Assembly (NCBI GenBank): GCA_016875975.1
Contig: VGOF01000001.1
Location: 1 to 27,128, forward strand
Length of the DNA stretch: 27,128 nt
Direction: 5' to 3'
Source: Chloroflexota bacterium
GTDB taxonomy: Bacteria; Chloroflexota; Dehalococcoidia; GIF9; UBA5629
A program made the position numbers and the translations under genes. The notes beneath the pieces were generated by a model, which saw only the letters and a program-made list of their open reading frames with translations, made no database searches and was not told where the DNA came from. Below, piece by piece: positions 1 through 5,999 of the stretch; the stretch's first letter is position 1, and each line of letters starts with the position of its first letter.

Positions 1-312
1 CCCAAGAACATCGAACTCGTCGAACCATTGGACTTTCTCGCTTTCCTCCAGCTCGAGAGCAATGCCCGACTGCTCCTCACAGACTCCGGAGGAGTTCAAG
101 AAGAAGCTTGCATCCTGAAAGTTCCCTGTGTTACCTTAAGAGACAATACCGAAAGACCTGAAACCATAAACGTTGGCGCCAATGTCCTGGCAGGAGCAAC
201 ACCCAACAAAATATTGGAATGCACTAGGCTTATGCTCCAGCGTAGCACCAAGTGGAAGAATCCCTTCGGTGACGGCAAGGCTGGCCAGAGGATTGTTGAA
301 ATAGTGACTTGA
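1..312 (+). CDS. wecB: UDP-N-acetylglucosamine 2-epimerase (non-hydrolysing), C-terminal part
   Basis: This is the 3' end of a gene truncated by the window edge; about 103 codons are visible. The fragment carries the WecB signature: a DSGGVQEEA segment at about fragment residues 29-37, followed by a VPCVTLRDNTERPET stretch and an INVGAN motif. In the family these residues bind the UDP group of UDP-GlcNAc. The enzyme interconverts UDP-GlcNAc and UDP-ManNAc in the cytoplasm. UDP-ManNAc is the substrate of a UDP-ManNAc dehydrogenase, and a candidate for that step lies at 13491-14687 on the other strand. The TGA stop lies inside the first TTGAACG heptad of the spacer. The family call is secure. 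The symbol rests on family similarity only. Confidence 0.93.
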   Translation, partial: PKNIELVEPLDFLAFLQLESNARLLLTDSGGVQEEACILKVPCVTLRDNTERPETINVGANVLAGATPNKILECTRLMLQRSTKWKNPFGDGKAGQRIVEIVT

Positions 313-322
313 ACGTTGAACG
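309..322 (+). repeat. Heptad repeat array A (2 units)
   Basis: Two perfect head-to-tail copies of TTGAACG occupy 309-322. A further GAAC at 331 is one base out of phase. The first copy contains the TGA stop of the wecB-type gene. This is the smallest of six arrays of the same GAAC-based 7-bp family in the first 5.2 kb. Confidence 0.6.
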
Positions 323-337
323 CACAAGGAGAACAGT

Positions 338-1261
338 ATGCCTAAAATCTTGGTAACCGGAGGCAAAGGATTCATCGGTTCCAACCTTGTTCCCGAACTC
401 CGAAACAGAGGCCACGAAGTATGGGTATGCGACCTGGGCCAATCTGAAGGCCCGAACTATATCCGCTGCGACGTCAGCAAGTACCGGCAACTCGAGCGTA
501 TCTTCGAGCAACACAAGTTCAACTACGTCTACCACCTGGCAGCAGAATATGGCCGTTGGAACGGTGAAGACTATTACGAGAACCTCTGGCTGACAAACGT
601 GGTAGGCACCAAAAACTTGATCCGCATCCAGGAACAGAAGAAATTCCGCATGATTTTCTTCTCCAGCGCTGAGGTCTACGGCGACTATGATGGCGCAATG
701 AGCGAAGACACCATGGACAAGATACCCATCAAACAGATGAACGACTACGCCATGACTAAGTGGGTCGGCGAGCTTCAAGTTTTAAACTCAGCAGCCATGG
801 TTGGTACCGAGGCTGTCAGAGTGAGGCCAGTCAATGCCTATGGCCCACATGAACATTACAGCCCCTACCGCGGCGTGATACCAGCTTTCATCTACAAAGC
901 ACTGCATAATGAACCCTACACCGTCTATCTGGGACACAAGCGCATCTTCGATTACGTTGAGGACACCTGCTGCACCTTCGCCAACATCATTGATAACTTC
1001 AAGCCCGGCGAAGTATACAACATAGGCGGCAAAGAGGAATGGGAACACGATATAAAGTATGTCTCGGATCTGATATTAAAGAACCTGGGTAAATCAGACG
1101 CCAAGGTGACCTATAAGGAAGCTGAGCCTTTCACTACCCGCTTCAAGCACATGGACTTCTCCAAATCCAGAAGAGACCTGAAGCACGACCCGAAGATTCC
1201 GTTGGAGGAAGGAATCCCCAAAACTATTGAGTGGATGCGCAAAACCTACGGGTTTAAGTAG
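338..1261 (+). CDS. NAD-dependent epimerase/dehydratase (extended SDR)
   Basis: This 307-residue protein is a nucleotide-sugar epimerase or dehydratase of the extended SDR family. The N-terminal Rossmann motif TGGKGFIGSN is at about residues 7-16. A Ser-rich SSAEVYG segment lies at about 109-115, and the catalytic pair Tyr137/Lys141 sits in YAMTK. An RPVNAYGP stretch, typical of the sugar-binding half, follows. The start at 338 is supported by AAGGA at 326-330. It follows the WecB-type gene by 25 bases. Residues alone do not tell 4-epimerase from 4,6-dehydratase. The SSAEVYG motif has neither the TDE/TDK triad of RmlB- or PseB-type dehydratases, so an epimerase is slightly favoured (inference). 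Confidence 0.88.
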   Translation: MPKILVTGGKGFIGSNLVPELRNRGHEVWVCDLGQSEGPNYIRCDVSKYRQLERIFEQHKFNYVYHLAAEYGRWNGEDYYENLWLTNVVGTKNLIRIQEQKKFRMIFFSSAEVYGDYDGAMSEDTMDKIPIKQMNDYAMTKWVGELQVLNSAAMVGTEAVRVRPVNAYGPHEHYSPYRGVIPAFIYKALHNEPYTVYLGHKRIFDYVEDTCCTFANIIDNFKPGEVYNIGGKEEWEHDIKYVSDLILKNLGKSDAKVTYKEAEPFTTRFKHMDFSKSRRDLKHDPKIPLEEGIPKTIEWMRKTYGFK

Positions 1262-1276
1262 CCCAAGCCAAACCCC

Positions 1277-1304
1277 GAACTTCAAACTCTGAACTTCGAA
1301 CTCT
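1277..1304 (+). repeat. Heptad repeat array B (4 units)
   Basis: Four contiguous 7-bp units fill most of the 44-base spacer: GAACTTC, AAACTCT, GAACTTC and GAACTCT. They run to one base before the ATG of the next gene. There is consequently no recognisable Shine-Dalgarno site for the gene at 1306. Confidence 0.8.
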
Positions 1305-1305
1305 T

Positions 1306-2505
1306 ATGAGAATTCTTATCGTCCAAGAGAGCGATTGGCTCAAACGGGGACCCCATCAGCAACATCAATTGGCGGACCGCCTTTCACTCAAAGGACACCA
1401 GATTCGGGTAATCGATTATGAAATTCTATGGCGGGAGCAGACCAAAAAAGAGCTATTCTCCAGACGGCAGGTATTCCAGGATATAGGGAAAATCAATCCC
1501 CAGGCGAAGGTGACTGTCATTCGCCCAGGCATTATCAAAATACCCATTCTAGACTACGTCTCGCTCGTTTTCACCCACCAGCGAGAAATCGCACGTCAAA
1601 TTGCCGAGTTCCAGCCTGATGTCGTAGTTAGCTTTGGCATATTGAACAATTACCTGGCGCTGAGGGCAGCAAAGAAACACAAAATCCCCTTTATTTACTA
1701 CTGGATAGATGTGCTACACCATCTCATTCCCATAAAACCCCTACAATTCATCGGGCAGTCCCTGGAAAGCAGGGCACTAAGACAGGCAGATAGAGTGCTG
1801 ACCATCAACGACAAGCTCAGAGACTATGTCCTATCTGCAGGAGCAACAGATAAAAAAACACGCGTAATCAGAGCAGGAATTGACATAGAGCAATTCAAGC
1901 CTTCAGGCAAATCCAGTGAAATCAGACAAACGTACAGGCTCAGAGAAAACGATGTCGTCTTGTTCTTCATGGGCTGGCTCTATCACTTCTCCGGCTTGAA
2001 AGAGGTGGCTCTTGAGCTGGCCAAGACGGATGACCCAAGATTGAAATTGCTCATCGTGGGCGAAGGCGATGCCTTTGAAGACCTGAAAAGGATACAGGAG
2101 AAACACAACCTTCAAGACCGGGTTATCCTCACCGGGCAGAAGCCCTACACAGAGATGCCTGCCTTTATCGAAGCTTCAGATATATGCCTCCTGCCAGCCT
2201 ATCCACAGGAGAAGGTAATGCAAGACATCGTGCCCATAAAACTGTACGAATACCTGGCTATGGAGAAACCGGTCATAGCTACCAGACTTCCCGGCATTAT
2301 GCAAGAGTTCGGCGAAGATAACGGTGTGGTCTACATCAATGAACCTGAAGATACCATCGTTAAAGCCAAAAGCTTGGCTGAAAGTGATAAAATGGGGGAA
2401 TTCGGCATCAAGGCCAGGAAATTTGTCGAGAAATACAGTTGGAATAAACTAACCGCCGAATTCGAAGAAATTCTAAGAGAGGCCACAGGCAGTTCGAAGT
2501 TCTAG
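1306..2505 (+). CDS. Glycosyltransferase family 4 (GT-B fold)
   Basis: This 399-residue GT-B glycosyltransferase starts with a typical MRILIVQESDW strand and Gly-rich loop. The C-terminal half has the GT4 donor-binding pattern: a VGEGD segment, the VILTGQKPYTEMPAFIEASDICLLP region, and a KLYEYLAMEKPVIAT stretch containing the E-x7-E-like nucleotide-sugar site. It probably transfers a sugar to a lipid-linked glycan on the cytoplasmic face; donor and acceptor cannot be read from sequence. No good ribosome site precedes the ATG, because heptad array B abuts it. The last codons (SSKF) and the TAG stop are formed by array C, so the extreme C terminus may be repeat-derived. Confidence 0.9.
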   Translation: MRILIVQESDWLKRGPHQQHQLADRLSLKGHQIRVIDYEILWREQTKKELFSRRQVFQDIGKINPQAKVTVIRPGIIKIPILDYVSLVFTHQREIARQIAEFQPDVVVSFGILNNYLALRAAKKHKIPFIYYWIDVLHHLIPIKPLQFIGQSLESRALRQADRVLTINDKLRDYVLSAGATDKKTRVIRAGIDIEQFKPSGKSSEIRQTYRLRENDVVLFFMGWLYHFSGLKEVALELAKTDDPRLKLLIVGEGDAFEDLKRIQEKHNLQDRVILTGQKPYTEMPAFIEASDICLLPAYPQEKVMQDIVPIKLYEYLAMEKPVIATRLPGIMQEFGEDNGVVYINEPEDTIVKAKSLAESDKMGEFGIKARKFVEKYSWNKLTAEFEEILREATGSSKF

Positions 2506-2525
2506 ATTCAAGGTTATAAAAGTTC
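2491..2525 (-). repeat. Heptad repeat array C (inverted orientation)
   Basis: Units AGTTCGA, AGTTCTA, GATTCAA and GGTTATA run in exact 7-bp register from 2491 to 2518. A further GTTC at 2522 is shifted by two bases. These are reverse complements of the GAAC heptads seen in the other five spacers, so this array points the other way. It overlaps the end of the GT4 gene and supplies its TAG stop. Confidence 0.65.
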
Positions 2526-2547
2526 AATACATATTTGTTATCGCATA

Positions 2548-2937
2548 ATGAAAATCGACAGGTTTGAAGACATCGAGGCTTGGAAAGAAGCGCGAAATTT
2601 GGTCAACACGATTTACAACATTTCAAATGAAGGGCTATTTCCAAAAGATTTCAGTCTGAAGAATCAAATCCGTGGGGCTTCGGTTTCCGTAATGTCCAAC
2701 ATCGCCGAGGGATTTGACAGAGGAACAAATAGGGAATTCACACAATTCCTTATAGTAGCTAGAGCTTCCGCTTCCGAAGTAAAAAGCCAATTATATATAG
2801 CCTTGGATCGCAATTATATAGATAAAAACGAGTTTGACACAGTATACCAACAAGCAACGAAAGTCATCAGCATTATCGATGGATTCATCCGTTATTTGAA
2901 AAAACCCAGAACCTGTAACGTAGAACATAGAACGTAG
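2548..2937 (+). CDS. Four-helix-bundle protein (S23 / IVP family)
   Basis: This 129-residue protein belongs to the TIGR02436-type four-helix-bundle family, first known as the protein encoded in intervening sequences of 23S rRNA genes. Family landmarks in order: FEDIEAWKEAR at about 6-16, FPKDFSLKNQIRGASVSVMSNIAEGF with its conserved QIRxA and NIAEG elements (about 31-56), then EFTQFLIVARASASEVKSQL. The fold resembles the Avd accessory protein of diversity-generating retroelements, but no reverse transcriptase or template repeat is visible here. Its cellular role is unknown. It has no Shine-Dalgarno site, unlike the next gene. The C-terminal tail NVEHRT and the TAG stop are encoded by heptad array D. 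It is out of place in a sugar operon and lies between inverted arrays. Confidence 0.9.
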   Translation: MKIDRFEDIEAWKEARNLVNTIYNISNEGLFPKDFSLKNQIRGASVSVMSNIAEGFDRGTNREFTQFLIVARASASEVKSQLYIALDRNYIDKNEFDTVYQQATKVISIIDGFIRYLKKPRTCNVEHRT

Positions 2938-2955
2938 AACTTCTGACTTTGAACA
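2907..2955 (+). repeat. Heptad repeat array D (7 units)
   Basis: Seven units in exact 7-bp register start at CAGAACC (2907) and include TAGAACA, TAGAACG and TAGAACT (2921-2941), ending with TTGAACA (2949-2955). The first four and a half units encode the C-terminal tail of the S23-family protein, and the TAG of a TAGAACT unit is its stop. The array ends just before the AAAGGAG ribosome site of the next gene. Confidence 0.88.
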
Positions 2956-2967
2956 GAAAGGAGTAAC

Positions 2968-3966
2968 ATGGAACAATATATGAGAGAGTATAAGGGGAAG
3001 AATGTCCTGATCACCGGCGGCGCAGGTTGCATTGGCAGCAACCTGACCAAAGCCCTCATCAAGGCTGAAACCGGGAAGGTAATCGTCCTTGATGACCTGT
3101 CGGCGGCGGAGAAATGGAATGTTCCGGTTGACCCATCCGTCCTTTTCGTAGAGGGCAGCGTGGTAGATGATGAGGTATTAAAAAGGGTCTTTGCCATCAA
3201 GCTGGACTATGTCTTCCACCTGGCCGCTCATTTTGCCAACCAGAATTCCGTGGATAACCCGGAGACAGACCTCGAAGTCAACGGTCTGGGCACATTGAGA
3301 GTGCTGGAATATGCCAATCTGACCAAGGTGAAAAGGTTTGTCTTCGCCTCATCAGGATGTTCAGTGTACGGCAGCCAGGCACCACTGCCACTCAAAGAAG
3401 ATTTCGTCTCCCTGCACCTTGATACCCCCTACCAGATAACAAAACTCCTGGGCGAGCTGTATTGCAATTTCTACCAGAACTATTATGGCCTCCCCGTAGC
3501 TATTGCTCGCTACTTCAACGTCTACGGCCCAGGGGAAATACCCGGCGCTTACCGCAATGTCATCCCCAACTTCATGTACTGGGCATTGCACCAGATGCCG
3601 CTTCCCATCACCGGCACTGGTGAAGAGACCAGGGACTTCACCTTTGTCGAAGATATAGTTGACGGCACGCTTCGTTGCGGTGTGGTTCCAGAAGCTGTTG
3701 GACAGGCGTTCAACCTGGCATCAGAGACAGAAACAAAGGTAGTAGACATCGCCAGTATGGTGAACGAACTCACTGGCAACCTTGGCGGAGTAAAATTCCT
3801 GGCACGCCGCGACTGGGACAAGATCACCAAGAGAAGAGCTTCCATTCAAAAGGCACACAAGGTTTTAGGATATCAGCCAAAAACAAAAATGAAGGATGGG
3901 ATTAATAAGGTATACAATTGGATTGTGGAAAACCGCGAGAAAATAGAGGCATGCGCCAAGTTCTAA
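2968..3966 (+). CDS. NAD-dependent epimerase/dehydratase (UDP-glucose 4-epimerase-like SDR)
   Basis: This 332-residue extended SDR has the NAD-binding motif TGGAGCIGSN at about residues 16-25. LAAHFANQNSVDNPETDLEVN is the typical cofactor-proximal stretch. SSGCSVYG comes before the catalytic Tyr155/Lys159 of YQITK, and RYFNVYGPGE is in the substrate half. TRDFTFVEDIVDG is also family-typical. The motif set fits a UDP-sugar 4-epimerase or UDP-glucuronate epimerase/decarboxylase relative. The exact sugar is not determined. A strong AAAGGAG site sits 5 bases before the ATG at 2968; an in-frame ATG five codons on is less well placed. It lies between arrays D and E, so like its neighbours it forms a heptad-bounded gene unit. 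Confidence 0.9.
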   Translation: MEQYMREYKGKNVLITGGAGCIGSNLTKALIKAETGKVIVLDDLSAAEKWNVPVDPSVLFVEGSVVDDEVLKRVFAIKLDYVFHLAAHFANQNSVDNPETDLEVNGLGTLRVLEYANLTKVKRFVFASSGCSVYGSQAPLPLKEDFVSLHLDTPYQITKLLGELYCNFYQNYYGLPVAIARYFNVYGPGEIPGAYRNVIPNFMYWALHQMPLPITGTGEETRDFTFVEDIVDGTLRCGVVPEAVGQAFNLASETETKVVDIASMVNELTGNLGGVKFLARRDWDKITKRRASIQKAHKVLGYQPKTKMKDGINKVYNWIVENREKIEACAKF

Positions 3967-3983
3967 TTACCGGCAGGGAAACA

Positions 3984-4046
3984 CTGGACGCAGAACTTAG
4001 AACGCAGAAAATAGAACTTAGAATCTTGAACATAGAACTTCGAACT
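3984..4046 (+). repeat. Heptad repeat array E (9 units)
   Basis: This is the longest array: nine contiguous 7-bp units from CTGGACG (3984) to TCGAACT (4040-4046) without a register shift. The best units are CAGAACT, TAGAACG and TAGAACT (three positions vary, GAAC is nearly constant). It fills the middle of the 111-base spacer between the SDR at 2968 and the oxidoreductase at 4078. Nothing else is recognisable in that spacer except the AGGAG ribosome site at 4072-4076. Confidence 0.9.
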
Positions 4047-4077
4047 CTCATGCCCCAGATTTTAGCTTGTTAGGAGA

Positions 4078-5160
4078 ATGATGTCATCTAAACTTAATGT
4101 TGCCATAGTGGGGTGTGGTGCTGTAGCTGATAAACGCCATATCCCCAGTTTTGCCAGATTGAAAGACAAGGTCGCTGTGCGGGCTGTATGTGACAAAAAT
4201 GAGGAACTGGCAAAACTGGTCGCCTTGAGACATGGAATTCCTAGGGTCTTTGTTAGCCAGGCAGAGATGCTCAAGGCTGAAGAAATTGACATAGTTGACG
4301 TCTGCACCCCACCTCAGATACACGCTCCCATAGCGGTCGAGGCGCTTGAAGCTGGCTGCCATGTGCTGATGGAAAAACCCATGGCGCTTACTACTGCTGA
4401 TTGTGACAAGATGATAGAGGCGGCGATAAAGAACAATCGTAAGCTCTGTATTGTTCACAACGTGCTCTTTCATCCCCCGCTTATCAAAGCCAGAGAGATG
4501 GTCAAAGCGGGAGCCATAGGCGACTTCAGAGGCATGAGAATCCTGTTATCAGACCCCAAGGATGAAATGATAATGCGCCAGGACTACTGGATACACAAGC
4601 TGCCCGGTGGATTGATTGGTGAAACTGGTCCTCATCCTGTCTATATCTCCCTGGCTTTTCTGGATAAGGTTAATAACGTAGAAGTATTTGCTAAAAATTA
4701 TCTGGTGCATCCCTGGGCACCATTTGATGAGTTCAGGCTCGAACTCGATGCTGATAACGGAATGAGTTCGGTGGCTATCTCTTATTCCGGTGAGCGGTAT
4801 GCTGCAGAGGTAGAGATATTCGGCTCAGAAGGTGCTCTATACATAGACCTCCAGAGCATGCTGCTGGTGAGACACGGTGTAAAGAAAACTCTAAACTCTG
4901 CTAAGTTGGTCTCAACATCTCTCGGCACTGTAACGCAGATTATCGGCGGCCTCATAGCCAACGGATTTAAGACAATCACCGGCCAGTTCAGAGTGGGACA
5001 TGAAAAAATAGTGGAGCTATTTGTCGATAGCATTATTCAAGATACCACTCCGCCTGTTACAGGTGAAGAAGGACGGGAGGTTATAAGGCTAATGGAGATG
5101 ATAGTTGACAGGCTTTATAACAAATACGGTCGACCTCCAGCATCTGAACCTGGAACTTAG
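4078..5160 (+). CDS. Gfo/Idh/MocA family NAD(P)-dependent sugar oxidoreductase
   Basis: This 360-residue oxidoreductase has the family's N-terminal Rossmann motif VAIVGCGAVADKRHIP at about residues 8-23. VDVCTPPQIHAPIAVEALEAG follows, then the hallmark MEKPMA (about 98-103). A HNVLFHPPL segment and GGLIGETGPHPV, with the likely catalytic His, lie in the C-terminal sheet domain. The enzyme oxidises or reduces a sugar-nucleotide hydroxyl or keto group in the cytoplasm, for example 3-keto sugar formation; the substrate is unknown. Two ATGs lie in tandem (4078 and 4081). AGGAG at 4072-4076 is better spaced for the second, so the true start may be 4081. The last residues (EPGT) and the TAG stop are formed by array F. 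Confidence 0.9.
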   Translation: MMSSKLNVAIVGCGAVADKRHIPSFARLKDKVAVRAVCDKNEELAKLVALRHGIPRVFVSQAEMLKAEEIDIVDVCTPPQIHAPIAVEALEAGCHVLMEKPMALTTADCDKMIEAAIKNNRKLCIVHNVLFHPPLIKAREMVKAGAIGDFRGMRILLSDPKDEMIMRQDYWIHKLPGGLIGETGPHPVYISLAFLDKVNNVEVFAKNYLVHPWAPFDEFRLELDADNGMSSVAISYSGERYAAEVEIFGSEGALYIDLQSMLLVRHGVKKTLNSAKLVSTSLGTVTQIIGGLIANGFKTITGQFRVGHEKIVELFVDSIIQDTTPPVTGEEGREVIRLMEMIVDRLYNKYGRPPASEPGT

Positions 5161-5171
5161 AACGTAGCACT
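5144..5171 (+). repeat. Heptad repeat array F (4 units)
   Basis: CTGAACC, TGGAACT, TAGAACG and TAGCACT are four contiguous 7-bp units. A weakly matching fifth unit follows at 5172-5178. The array overlaps the end of the oxidoreductase gene, supplies its TAG stop (5158-5160), and runs into the start region of the methyltransferase. It is the last array; none is seen in later spacers. Confidence 0.75.
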
Positions 5172-5180
5172 GTGAAACAG

Positions 5181-5999
5181 ATGCCACAAAAAGAAAAGGA
5201 ATCGGTCCGGCAGTTCTGGGACGCAGTCCCCTGTGGCACCGGCGATGTTAGCATAAAGCCTGGGACACTTGAATACTTTGAGGCTATTTCGGAAAGACGT
5301 AACAAGCTGGAGCCCTTTATCGCTGACTATGCCCGATTTGAAAAATGGGTGGGTAAAAGGGTGCTGGAGGTGGGATGTGGTGCCGGTAGCGACCTGTTGC
5401 GCTTTGCCAGAGCAGGTGCCCGTGTCGCCGGTATGGACTTATCGCCGCGCTCGGCTGCGCTGGCAAAGAGCAGGCTGTGCCTTTATAACTGCCAGGGCGG
5501 TGTGCTCATAGCCGATGCCGAACAATTGCCCTTTAAAAATCGTTCGTTTGACCTCGTTTACTCCTGGGGAGTCCTGCACCATACGCCCGATACTGAACAA
5601 GCCATTAAAGAAATATACCGTGTTACCAGTCCGGGTGGTGAGATTTGTATTATGCTCTACCACAGGCACTCTCTGGTTTCTCTACAAATGTACCTGCGCT
5701 ATGGTCTCTTCGTTTTCAAGCCCCTGAGGAGCTTGAAAGATATACTTGCCAGTCACCATGAGAGCCCGGGCACAAAAGCATATACCGTAACCGAGGCTCG
5801 GCAGATGTTCTCGGCATTTAGAGACGTGAAAATTAAGGTTTGCCTTACTCCTTATGACCTCCGCTACCGGAGAGACGGCTACCTTCCGTCATGGGTTGGC
5901 AACTTCATCCCGAAGCGTCTTGGCTGGTTCATAATCATCATGGGGCGGAAGTCCTCGCAGGAGGTTAAAGTAAAATGCCTGGAATATGCGGCGCTGTAG
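5181..5999 (+). CDS. Class I SAM-dependent methyltransferase
   Basis: The protein (about 272 residues) has a Rossmann methyltransferase core. Motif I, VLEVGCGAGSDLLRFA, is at about residues 61-76. The acidic post-I residue lies in GMDLSP, followed by ADAEQLPFKNRSFDLVYSWGVLHHTPD (motifs II/III region) and VTSPGGEICI. This is the Methyltransf_11 pattern of enzymes that methylate small molecules or sugars, using S-adenosylmethionine in the cytoplasm. The start is uncertain: GTG at 5172 and ATG at 5181 are both in frame and neither has a Shine-Dalgarno site, because heptad array F occupies that position. I chose the ATG. The gene overlaps the following amidotransferase by 25 bases, suggesting coupled translation. 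O-, N- and C-methylation cannot be told apart. Confidence 0.88.
   Translation: MPQKEKESVRQFWDAVPCGTGDVSIKPGTLEYFEAISERRNKLEPFIADYARFEKWVGKRVLEVGCGAGSDLLRFARAGARVAGMDLSPRSAALAKSRLCLYNCQGGVLIADAEQLPFKNRSFDLVYSWGVLHHTPDTEQAIKEIYRVTSPGGEICIMLYHRHSLVSLQMYLRYGLFVFKPLRSLKDILASHHESPGTKAYTVTEARQMFSAFRDVKIKVCLTPYDLRYRRDGYLPSWVGNFIPKRLGWFIIIMGRKSSQEVKVKCLEYAAL

Noticed and set aside
4..26. GAAC motifs at 6, 13 and 22 near the left edge, resembling the heptad arrays.
   Set aside because: They lie in conserved WecB coding sequence (NIELVEP region) and lose the 7-bp register after two units, so chance codon use is the simpler explanation.
4050..4073. Seven-codon open frame (MPQILAC) ending just before the oxidoreductase start, possible leader peptide.
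   Set aside because: No ribosome site, no run of regulatory codons and no attenuator-like hairpins; it is easily explained by chance.
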